From positions 1-15,311 of the forward strand of contig SXPW01000045.1 of the NCBI GenBank assembly GCA_005793785.1: 15,311 nucleotides of DNA. Reading direction: 5' to 3'. Under the pieces are notes generated by a model. It did no database searches. It was given only the letters and a program-made list of their open reading frames with translations, and was not told where the DNA came from. This document shows, in pieces, positions 7,171-13,888 of this stretch (within the stretch, counting starts at the first letter, position 1; each line of letters opens with the position of its first letter). This stretch comes from Actinomycetota bacterium (GTDB lineage: Bacteria > Actinomycetota > Acidimicrobiia > Acidimicrobiales > Ilumatobacteraceae). Both the position numbers and the translations under genes were made by a program.

Positions 7171-7215
7171 GGATTCGCTACTGATGACTCATCAGCCTAG
7201 ATTGACCGTTGCATC
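7171..7215. promoter_or_regulatory. Divergent promoter/operator between ccmA and the membrane protein-tetR pair
   Basis: These 45 bp hold two back-to-back -10-like boxes sharing a CTAG core: TAGGCT on the minus strand (7199-7194) for ccmA and TAGATT on the plus strand (7198-7203) for the gene starting at 7216. The plus box lies 12 nt from the GTG and the minus box 23 nt from the ccmA GTG. A minus-strand TTCACG (7220-7215) with a 15-nt spacer is a poor -35 candidate. Neither gene has a good Shine-Dalgarno here. The assignment rests on consensus only. Confidence 0.45.
7181..7195. promoter_or_regulatory. Perfect 7+7 bp inverted repeat, candidate operator
   Basis: CTGATGACTCATCAG has CTGATGA and TCATCAG arms around one central base. 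Such a perfect dyad in a 45-bp divergent spacer is a strong candidate for a dimeric regulator's binding site. It overlaps the predicted ccmA -10/start region and fills the spacer of the opposite promoter, so one bound protein could affect both genes. The TetR-family protein two genes downstream is the obvious but unproven ligand. Confidence 0.5.
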
Positions 7216-7512
7216 GTGAACTCTGCGCACACTGGACATGACACCGTTGATCCGGTCGTAGCTCGACGAGATCGTATCGATCGGTTGAACAGGGTTGCGT
7301 CGCGCGTCGGCTACGGCTTGTACGCAGTCTCGGTGGTGTCGTTCTTCGTCGGGTTGTGGACCTCGCTCACCGCACCGATGCACTTCGTGAGCGGCGCCTC
7401 GTTGGTGGTTGGATCGATCATCCTGGCGCCGAGCATCGTCATCACCTACGGCATTCGAGCAGCTCGTCGCGAAGAGCAGACGAATACGAACCCGAAGGAC
7501 CCGCCGACATGA
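7216..7512 (+). CDS. Small two-TM membrane protein, unknown function
   Basis: A 98-residue protein that I do not recognise. A hydrophilic, basic N-terminus (1-30) precedes two predicted TM helices, about 31-51 ('GYGLYAVSVVSFFVGLW') and about 57-80 ('GASLVVGSIILAPSIVITYG'). A charged C-terminus follows (RAARREEQTNTNPKDPPT). The two-helix hairpin with basic flanks predicts both ends in the cytoplasm. The start is GTG at 7216, preceded by a TANNNT box. Its stop overlaps the tetR start (ATGA), so the two are co-transcribed and probably translationally coupled. The pairing suggests either that the regulator controls this protein's gene or that both answer the same cue; this is inference. Confidence 0.75.
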   Translation: MNSAHTGHDTVDPVVARRDRIDRLNRVASRVGYGLYAVSVVSFFVGLWTSLTAPMHFVSGASLVVGSIILAPSIVITYGIRAARREEQTNTNPKDPPT

Positions 7513-8123
7513 ACCTGCGGCTGCCTGCGGCCGAACGACGAACCGCCATCCTCACCGTGGCTCGTCGCGAATTCGCCGAGAAGGGTTTCCACGTCACCTC
7601 CATGGACGACATCGCCGAAGCCGGTGGTGTCACCAAGCCGGTGCTGTACCAGCACTTCGAGTCCAAACGGGCGCTCTACCTCGCGCTCATCGACGAGTTG
7701 GCCTCGGCCATGTTGGAGACGATCGGCAAGGCCACCGCGAACGCCCCCGACGGACGGGCACAGACCGAGCGCGGCATCATCGCGTACTTCGAATGGATGG
7801 CAACCAATCGTGATGCGTTCGTCGTGCTTTTCGGCAGCGGGTCACGCAACGATGAGGAGTTCGCTTCAACGGTACGCAACGTCGAACGCCTGGTCGCCGA
7901 CGCCATTGCGCCCCTCATCGACGCCGGACTCGACCGCGAGCACCAACGACGTTTGGCGTATGCGCTGGTGGGTATGTCGGAGGGTGTGAGTCGGTATCTC
8001 ATCGCGAGCGGCGAGAACTTCGATCCCGCGCTCGTCGGTTCGCAACTGGCGAATTTCGCCTGGGCCGGACTCCGAGGCGTCGAGCCACAATCCGCTCAGT
8101 CGCGCAATACCCATCCTCGATAG
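7509..8123 (+). CDS. TetR/AcrR-family transcriptional regulator
   Basis: A 204-residue protein of typical TetR size. The N-terminal DNA-binding domain reads 'ILTVARREFAEKGFHVTSM' (14-32), then the helix-turn-helix 'DDIAEAGGVTKPVLYQHF' (33-50) and 'SKRALYLAL' (52-60). 'GVTKPVLYQHF' is the standard TetR recognition helix region. The C-terminal half (about 70-190) is all-helical and would bind a ligand and dimerise; the ligand cannot be read from sequence. The ATG has an AAGGA Shine-Dalgarno 9 nt upstream and overlaps the upstream stop by 4 nt. The 3' end overlaps the convergent lhr gene by 28 nt. It may repress its own operon and perhaps the divergent ccm operon through the 7181-7195 dyad. Confidence 0.92.
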   Translation: MNLRLPAAERRTAILTVARREFAEKGFHVTSMDDIAEAGGVTKPVLYQHFESKRALYLALIDELASAMLETIGKATANAPDGRAQTERGIIAYFEWMATNRDAFVVLFGSGSRNDEEFASTVRNVERLVADAIAPLIDAGLDREHQRRLAYALVGMSEGVSRYLIASGENFDPALVGSQLANFAWAGLRGVEPQSAQSRNTHPR

Positions 8124-11100
8124 CCGCGCACGAACTTTCGTTGCTCGAGCAACGCACCGATGTGGAGCATCATGGGTGACGTTTCGCCGAATGCGGCACC
8201 GTTGATCTTGCGAATCTCGACGGACTTGGTTCGGCCGTCCTTCACGAGCGATCCCAGTGCCTCGACCAATGCTGAAACATTCGTCGACTCGAGACTGTGC
8301 GTGAACGTCACCAGGTGGTGGCTCCGTACGTCGTACCACCCGAGCACCTCGCCGCGCCTCAGCAGCACCAGCGCTCCGGCACTACGGAACGGGCGGCCTT
8401 CGGTGGGCGGCCAATCGATGCTCGCCCCGTACGGTTGAGCGGGATCCGTCGCCGCCAACACCATCACTTCGCCGGTCGACTCCGAGTCGGGTGCCGTCGA
8501 TGTTGCATCGACGATGTGGTCTTCCTTGCATGCCCGCAGTCGATCCACCGCACCGGGCACGGCGAATTGTGCGGCACCGAGTCCGTCGACGAAGTAACCA
8601 CGGCGAACGGTGCCACGCTCTTCGAGCGCTTTCAATACGCCGTACACGCCGGCAAACCCACCGCGAACGTGTTCGGCGAGTACTGCTTCGCGCGTCACCA
8701 CTCCGTGTCGTTCGAGCAACTGCATGGCGAGTGCGTGCATGGATTGGGTGGTGGTGGCCCGTTGATCGACGAGCTGGGTCACCAAACTCCACCGTCCCTG
8801 TGCAGCGGGTGGCCCAACACGACTGGTGCTTCCCCCACGAACGTGTCGCGGTCGAACCAATCGTGCTGCGGCACGTCGGGCTCCGCCGGTGACGGGTAAC
8901 GAACGTGCCGACTTGCCGCTCCGAGCACCGAGCAGCACTGCGCGCAACGGTGTGAGCGAGTCGTTGGTGACCTCGCCGGACCACACCAAGTCCCATAGGG
9001 CTGCCAACAACTCGGAGTCGGTTGCCCCCGTCACCCCGGCGCGAAGTTGGCCCCAGAAACTTGCACCGCGTTGGTCGAGGGCGGCCCGCACCCGGTCGTG
9101 TACGGCGCCTTCGGGTGCATCGAGCGGTTCGAGTGCCGGCAACATGACGCCGAGTTGATCGGCGAAGAACAAGCGGATGCGACCGTCATTGCCGCCGAGC
9201 GAGCCGGCGCCAACCCACACAACTTCGCCACTCGTGCAGAGATCGTCGAGCATCGACGCGCGGTAGCCACGCACCCGCAGGGGCAACACGTCGGTCTCCA
9301 GGGTCGATGCGACCAACGCAGCACCCGAGAGTGCCGTCAGTGCTTCGGCCAGTGCTTCGCTGCCGTGCATCGGAGCCGTGATGCCGTGCCACTCGGAGAG
9401 GAACCGCGCGAACGTTCGTTGGTCGACGGGCTCCACCTCCTTGCGCAACTTGGCGAGCGATCGGCGACGCACCAGGCGCAAAACTTCGGTGTCGCACCAT
9501 TCACGTTCGGTGCCGAACGGTCGGAATTCCCCGCGCACCAAACGGTTTGCGCCCTCCAGTTCGGCGAGCGTGACGACGATGCGCTCGACACTCACGCCGA
9601 AGCGTGTGGCGACGTCCCGCGCGACGAACGGCGCGTGCGTTCGCGCAAATCGGCCAACGAGTTCACGCAACGGAGATACGACCGGCTCGGTGAAGGCCTG
9701 TGGCAATCCGAGGGGCAGTGCACAACCGATCGCGTCGCGGAATCGCGCGGCATCCTCGGCTGCCACGAATCGCCGCTCACCTGCCACCACCAGATCGATG
9801 GCCCGACGTTGACCGACGAGTGTGTTGATTCCTTCCTCGACGTCGCCTTCGAACCGCAGCGAAAGTTCGTCGAGCGAAAGGTCGCCGACGCGACGCAACA
9901 CGTCGTGGAGTTCGTCCACCGTGGTGGCTCGTCGCGATTCGGCGACGTGTTGGAGCTCCAACTCGATGTCGGCGAGGACTTCCCCGTCGAGCAGTTCGCG
10001 GAGTTCCTCCGACCCGAGCAGGTCGTTGAGCAGATCGCGGTCGAGTGCCAACGCCGCGGCACGACGTTCGGCCAACGGCGCATCACCCTCGTACATGTAT
10101 GCGGCGATCCAGTTGAAGAGCAAACTCTGGGCGAACGGTGAGGCCTTCGGTGTGTCGACACTCACGAGTCGGATGGAGCGCGAGCGAAGCTGCGTCAGTA
10201 CGTCTCGCAGGGCCGGAACGTCGAACACGTCCTGCAGACACTCGCGACTGGTTTCGAGCAGGATCGGAAAGGAGGGGTACTTCGCCGCAACTGCCAGCAG
10301 GTCGGCGGCGCGTTGACGTTGCTGCCACAACGGAGTCCGCTGATCGGGACGCCGACGCGGCAACAGCAGGGCCCGCGCCGCACATTCACGGAATCGCGCT
10401 GCAAAGAGTGCCGTTTGCGGAACTGCCGCCACGAGTGCATCGGTGATGTCGTCGGGGTCGATCAGAAGTTCCTCGACGGGAATCCGATCGACTGCCTCGG
10501 GTAGGCGGAGCACGATGCCATCGTCTCCCCACATCGTCTCTACGGGGATGCCGAGACGTTCGAGCAGTCGTCGCTCCAGTGCAATGGCCCACGGCGCGTG
10601 CACCGGTGTTCCGAACGGCGAATGGATACAGACGCGCCAGTCTCCGATCTCGTCACGGAACCGCTCGATCACGATCGTGCGATCATCGGGCAGGGTGCCG
10701 GTGGCCTCGACTTGTTCATCGACGTAGGCCAACAGGTTTCGTGCCGCCAACGGATCCAGACAATGTCGGGTCGTGAGGGTACGTTCCGCCCCCGTGAGTC
10801 CCGTGTCGTCGCGACCAGGCGATTGCACCTGTTCGTCCCGAATCGTGCGCAGGAACTGGCCGACGGCGCGACCGAGTTCGAGCGGACGTCCCAATCGGTC
10901 TCCGTGCCAAAACGGCATCTTGCCCGGTTCGCCCGGTGCGGGAATCACGATTACCCGATCGAACGAGACGTCCTCGATGCGCCAGGTGGATGCGCCGAGG
11001 ACGAACGTCTCGCCGGGTCGCGTCTCGTAGACCATCTCCTCGTCCAACTCACCCACTCGCGTGCCATCGGGAAGGAACACGCCGAACATGCCACGATCGG

Positions 11101-12670
11101 GAATCGTCCCACCGTTGGTGACCGCCAGTCGTTGCGCACCGTCGCGCGCCCGCAAGGTGTCGGCGATGCGATCCCAGACGATGCGTGGTTTCAAGTCACG
11201 GAACTCCTCGCTCGGGTAACGACCCGACAGAAGGTCGAGCACGTTGTTGCGCACCTCGTCGGAAAGTTCGGCGAAGTTGGCGCAACGTCGAATCATTTCG
11301 GTGAGTGATGCCACCGTGCAGTCGGGGTGCATCGCCACGTGGGCGACGATGTGTTGAGCCAACACATCCAGTGGATTGCGCAGGTAGCGGGTCGATTCGA
11401 TTTCTGCGTCCATCATGCGCTGAGCAACGACGGCCACCTCGAGCAAATCGTGCCGGTGCTTCGGGAAGACCTTTCCACGACTCGCCTCACCGACGCTGTG
11501 CCCTGCCCGTCCGATTCGCTGCAAACCGCGACTCACCGCTCCCGGCGATTCCACTTGGATGACGAGATCGACGGCTCCCATGTCGATGCCGAGTTCGAGG
11601 CTGCTCGTGGCCACGATGGCACGCAACTGACCGCGCTTGAGTTGATCTTCGATCACGATGCGCTGCTCTCGTGCCAACGAACCGTGATGCGCCTTCACGT
11701 ACTCCCCGTCACCAAGACCCAGATCGACGGCCAGTTCGTTGAGTTGCGCCGCGAGTCGTTCTGCGCCGCGTCGTGCGTTGCAAAAGATGATGGTGCTTCG
11801 ATGCTGCTGAACGAGGTCGAGAATGCGGGGCGTGATGCTCGGCCAGATGCTGGTTCGTCGCTCGACGGCAGCCGCGGTGGCCGGACCGCTGCGCAGCTCC
11901 TGGGTGACCTTGCCAATTTCACCCATGTCCTCGACGGGAACGACGACCTCGATTTCCATCGCCTTTCTCGCTCCCGCATCGACGATTGCCACCGGTCGCG
12001 GACTCCCCTCGTGGAATCCACCGAGGAATCGCGCCACCTCCTCCAACGGCCGTTGAGTGGCGGACAAACCGATTCGCTGCGGGCTGCGTGCCGTGAGTTG
12101 CTCCAAACGCTCCAGTGACAGTGCGAGGTGCGCGCCACGCTTGGTTGCGGCGACCGCGTGGATCTCGTCGATGATGATCGTGTCGACGTTGGCCAGCGTC
12201 GTACGCGCCGACGACGTGAGCATGAGATACAAGCTCTCCGGAGTGGTGATGAGGATGTCGGGTGGGTTGCGCAACATTCGTTGGCGGTCTCGCGCACTCG
12301 TGTCGCCCGTGCGCATGGCGACCAACGGCTCACGAAATGGTTCGCCCAGGCGCTCGGCAGCATGACGTATTCCCACGATCGGAGAACGGAGGTTCTTTTC
12401 CACGTCGAAGGCAAGCGCACGCAACGGCGAGATGTACAGCACCCTGGTTGCGGAGGACTCCTCGACGTTGCGCGACACCAAGCGATCGATCGCCACCAGG
12501 AACGCCGCCAACGTCTTGCCGCTACCCGTCGGCGCGGCAATGAGCGTGTGTTCGCCGGTGGTGATGTGTGCAAAGCCCCGCTCCTGTGCCGCAGTGGCGG
12601 CCGGAAACGTGGTGGTGAACCACGCGCGAACGGCGGGAGAGAATCGATCGAGAACCGACGCAGTGGCCAC
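8096..12670 (-). CDS. lhr: Large Lhr family ATP-dependent helicase
   Basis: A 1524-residue superfamily 2 helicase at full Lhr length (E. coli and mycobacterial Lhr are about 1500-1540). From the GTG at 12670, motifs are Walker A 'APTGSGKT' (46-53), the DEIH box 'IIIDEIHAV' (165-173), motif III 'SAT' (203-205), 'SSLELGID' (motif V region) and motif VI 'QRIGRAG' (384-390). The winged-helix and beta-barrel core follows to about residue 860, then the long Lhr C-terminal domain. Lhr is a DNA-dependent 3'-5' translocase that unwinds RNA:DNA hybrids and is linked to DNA repair. The GTG start is preferred because a TACTCT -10 box lies 6 nt upstream and it gives the short leader expected before 'LDRFSPAVRAWF'. 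An ATG at 12718 (1540 residues) is the alternative; it would interlock with the opposite gene's ATG. The 3' end overlaps tetR by 28 nt. Confidence 0.95.
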   Translation of the reverse strand: MATASVLDRFSPAVRAWFTTTFPAATAAQERGFAHITTGEHTLIAAPTGSGKTLAAFLVAIDRLVSRNVEESSATRVLYISPLRALAFDVEKNLRSPIVGIRHAAERLGEPFREPLVAMRTGDTSARDRQRMLRNPPDILITTPESLYLMLTSSARTTLANVDTIIIDEIHAVAATKRGAHLALSLERLEQLTARSPQRIGLSATQRPLEEVARFLGGFHEGSPRPVAIVDAGARKAMEIEVVVPVEDMGEIGKVTQELRSGPATAAAVERRTSIWPSITPRILDLVQQHRSTIIFCNARRGAERLAAQLNELAVDLGLGDGEYVKAHHGSLAREQRIVIEDQLKRGQLRAIVATSSLELGIDMGAVDLVIQVESPGAVSRGLQRIGRAGHSVGEASRGKVFPKHRHDLLEVAVVAQRMMDAEIESTRYLRNPLDVLAQHIVAHVAMHPDCTVASLTEMIRRCANFAELSDEVRNNVLDLLSGRYPSEEFRDLKPRIVWDRIADTLRARDGAQRLAVTNGGTIPDRGMFGVFLPDGTRVGELDEEMVYETRPGETFVLGASTWRIEDVSFDRVIVIPAPGEPGKMPFWHGDRLGRPLELGRAVGQFLRTIRDEQVQSPGRDDTGLTGAERTLTTRHCLDPLAARNLLAYVDEQVEATGTLPDDRTIVIERFRDEIGDWRVCIHSPFGTPVHAPWAIALERRLLERLGIPVETMWGDDGIVLRLPEAVDRIPVEELLIDPDDITDALVAAVPQTALFAARFRECAARALLLPRRRPDQRTPLWQQRQRAADLLAVAAKYPSFPILLETSRECLQDVFDVPALRDVLTQLRSRSIRLVSVDTPKASPFAQSLLFNWIAAYMYEGDAPLAERRAAALALDRDLLNDLLGSEELRELLDGEVLADIELELQHVAESRRATTVDELHDVLRRVGDLSLDELSLRFEGDVEEGINTLVGQRRAIDLVVAGERRFVAAEDAARFRDAIGCALPLGLPQAFTEPVVSPLRELVGRFARTHAPFVARDVATRFGVSVERIVVTLAELEGANRLVRGEFRPFGTEREWCDTEVLRLVRRRSLAKLRKEVEPVDQRTFARFLSEWHGITAPMHGSEALAEALTALSGAALVASTLETDVLPLRVRGYRASMLDDLCTSGEVVWVGAGSLGGNDGRIRLFFADQLGVMLPALEPLDAPEGAVHDRVRAALDQRGASFWGQLRAGVTGATDSELLAALWDLVWSGEVTNDSLTPLRAVLLGARSGKSARSLPVTGGARRAAARLVRPRHVRGGSTSRVGPPAAQGRWSLVTQLVDQRATTTQSMHALAMQLLERHGVVTREAVLAEHVRGGFAGVYGVLKALEERGTVRRGYFVDGLGAAQFAVPGAVDRLRACKEDHIVDATSTAPDSESTGEVMVLAATDPAQPYGASIDWPPTEGRPFRSAGALVLLRRGEVLGWYDVRSHHLVTFTHSLESTNVSALVEALGSLVKDGRTKSVEIRKINGAAFGETSPMMLHIGALLEQRKFVRGYRGWVLRD

Positions 12671-12716
12671 CGCCGAAGAGTACCCACTCGGTGTGGAGAT
12701 GGGTACGCTGAGCGCC
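12671..12716. promoter_or_regulatory. Divergent lhr / DtxR-family promoter region with two leaderless-type -10 boxes
   Basis: On the minus strand TACTCT (12682-12677) is followed by 6 nt and then the lhr GTG at 12670. On the plus strand TACGCT (12704-12709) is followed by 7 nt and then the ATG at 12717. Both match TANNNT at the spacing of leaderless actinobacterial transcripts, and neither start has a Shine-Dalgarno, which agrees. No good -35 and no IdeR/DtxR-box-like palindrome is visible in these 46 bp. Confidence 0.45.
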
Positions 12717-13385
12717 ATGCCAGTGGCTGGGGAACACCATCCAGCGTTCGAGGAGTACTGCGAATGCATCTTCGAAATGCGTGAGGACAACGCAGAAATC
12801 ATCCAGGCGCGCCTCGCCGAACGCCTCGGCGTGTCGCGAGCCTCGGTGTCGGAGATGGTCAAACGAATGGAGTCGTCCGGACTCCTCCAGGTGGACTCCA
12901 CGCATCTCGCGCTCACCGCCGCCGGCGAAGAACTCGCCAATCGCATCGTGCGACGACATCGTCTGGCGGAACGCTTCCTCACCGACGTGATCGGTCTCCC
13001 CTGGGCACGCGCTCATCACGAGGCGTGCAAGTGGGAACATGTCATCAGCGAGGACGTCGAGCACGGGCTGGCCAGGTTGCTCGGCAATCCGTCCACCTGT
13101 CCGCACGGGAACCCGATTCCCGGCGCGGCAACGACCGGCATCATGGTTACTCCTCTGGGTCAGGTGGCGATCGGAACCCGATTCACCCTGGTGCGCATCC
13201 CCGAGGAAGTGGAGGAACGCGACGGTGCGCTCGACGAACTCGAGTTGCACCAGATCCTGCCGGGAATGCAGTGCACCGTCCGTGAGCGAACGCGGGACGC
13301 GACTCGTCTCACCGTTCACGACGTCGTCGACCGAGATGCCACGCTCGACCAGTTCGTCGGAGCGCGGCTCCTCGTCACGCTCTGA
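12717..13385 (+). CDS. DtxR/IdeR-family metal-dependent transcriptional regulator
   Basis: A 222-residue, three-domain DtxR-type regulator. The winged helix includes 'IIQARLAERLGVSRASVSEMVKRM' split across residues 28-51. The dimerisation and metal domain contains 'RRHRLAERFL' (H81, E85) and 'HHEACKWEHV' (H100, C104, E107, H108), aligning with DtxR H79, E83, H98, C102, E105, H106; 'GNPIPG' (131-136) follows. A C-terminal FeoA/SH3-like domain covers about 145-222. The Cys and the third domain point to the iron (IdeR/DtxR) branch rather than short MntR. However, the DtxR Met10 position is Glu (E13 in 'FEEYCEC') with E16 nearby, as in MntR (D8, E11). The cognate metal, Fe(II) or Mn(II), is therefore open. 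The start is ATG at 12717; an ATG at 12699 would add six residues. The lipoprotein gene follows after 7 nt. Confidence 0.93.
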   Translation: MPVAGEHHPAFEEYCECIFEMREDNAEIIQARLAERLGVSRASVSEMVKRMESSGLLQVDSTHLALTAAGEELANRIVRRHRLAERFLTDVIGLPWARAHHEACKWEHVISEDVEHGLARLLGNPSTCPHGNPIPGAATTGIMVTPLGQVAIGTRFTLVRIPEEVEERDGALDELELHQILPGMQCTVRERTRDATRLTVHDVVDRDATLDQFVGARLLVTL

Positions 13386-13392
13386 CCCACCC

Positions 13393-13866
13393 ATGAGCGG
13401 TCGAGTCAATCTGCGACGAATCGTCACCACGCCCGTGGTCGGACCGTATATCGCATTCGCTGTCGTGCAGTCGCTCGTGCTCGGAGGCTGCGCCACCGAG
13501 GTCATCCAACTCGACTCCACGGCAACCACCGTGGAGTCACCGGCGGAATCCGCCGCGGTCGAACTCTCTTCGGCAACCCTCGCGGAGCTCACCGTCGTAC
13601 TGCGCGACGAGGTTGCGTTGCTCGGTCGCGCGGTATTCGACGGCGAACGAGACGAGGCACGATTGCACCTGGAGCGGATCGATCTCGCGTGGGAATTCGC
13701 CGAGCCACTCATCGTGGCTCAGTACGGCGAACTTGCCGTCCAAATCACCTACGACCTGCGACGAGTGCTAGAACTTGCGCGCAGCGCCGTGGAGCGAAAC
13801 CGTCCCGCCGATGCCGACAAGGCCACGGCCTTCCTCCGACTCGCCCTGCAGTCGCTCGACGCCTGA
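13393..13866 (+). CDS. Small putative lipoprotein, helical, unknown function
   Basis: A 157-residue protein that I do not recognise. A basic N-terminus (R4, R8, R9) and a hydrophobic stretch end in the lipobox 'LGGC' (C33), so it is predicted to be a lipid-anchored exported protein with a mature part of about 125 residues. After a Ser/Thr/Ala/Glu-rich linker (34-58), the rest looks all-helical and charged ('ELTVVLRDEVALLGRAVF', 'EARLHLERIDLAWEFAEP', 'ITYDLRRVLELARSAVE'). It faintly recalls the helical periplasmic domains of iron-uptake proteins such as EfeO or the FTR1 N-terminal domain, but no metal motif is visible. Its position 7 nt after the DtxR-like gene suggests co-transcription. No Shine-Dalgarno precedes the ATG, so coupled translation is likely. 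It is convergent with the HelR-like gene. Confidence 0.75.
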   Translation: MSGRVNLRRIVTTPVVGPYIAFAVVQSLVLGGCATEVIQLDSTATTVESPAESAAVELSSATLAELTVVLRDEVALLGRAVFDGERDEARLHLERIDLAWEFAEPLIVAQYGELAVQITYDLRRVLELARSAVERNRPADADKATAFLRLALQSLDA

Positions 13867-13888
13867 CCGTGGCGTCGCGCAACACCGT

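Noticed and set aside
9047..10141. Long plus-strand open frame (364 codons) opposite lhr
   Set aside because: It is a mirror of the conserved Lhr coding frame, has low-complexity charged composition and no motif.
12672..12690. Imperfect dyad (CCGA-AGAGT...ACTC-GG) over the lhr -10 box
   Set aside because: The arms match only with three extra bases on one side; too weak to call an operator and unlike a DtxR/IdeR box.
12432..12716. Extended N-terminus of the DtxR-like regulator (95 extra codons)
   Set aside because: It is antisense to the lhr helicase domain and has no homology to the family; DtxR proteins start just before the winged helix.
13857..13877. Possible 6-bp stem (CGACGC/GCGTCG, 9-nt loop) after the lipoprotein gene, as a terminator
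   Set aside because: It is short, has no T-run, and such stems arise often by chance in GC-rich DNA.
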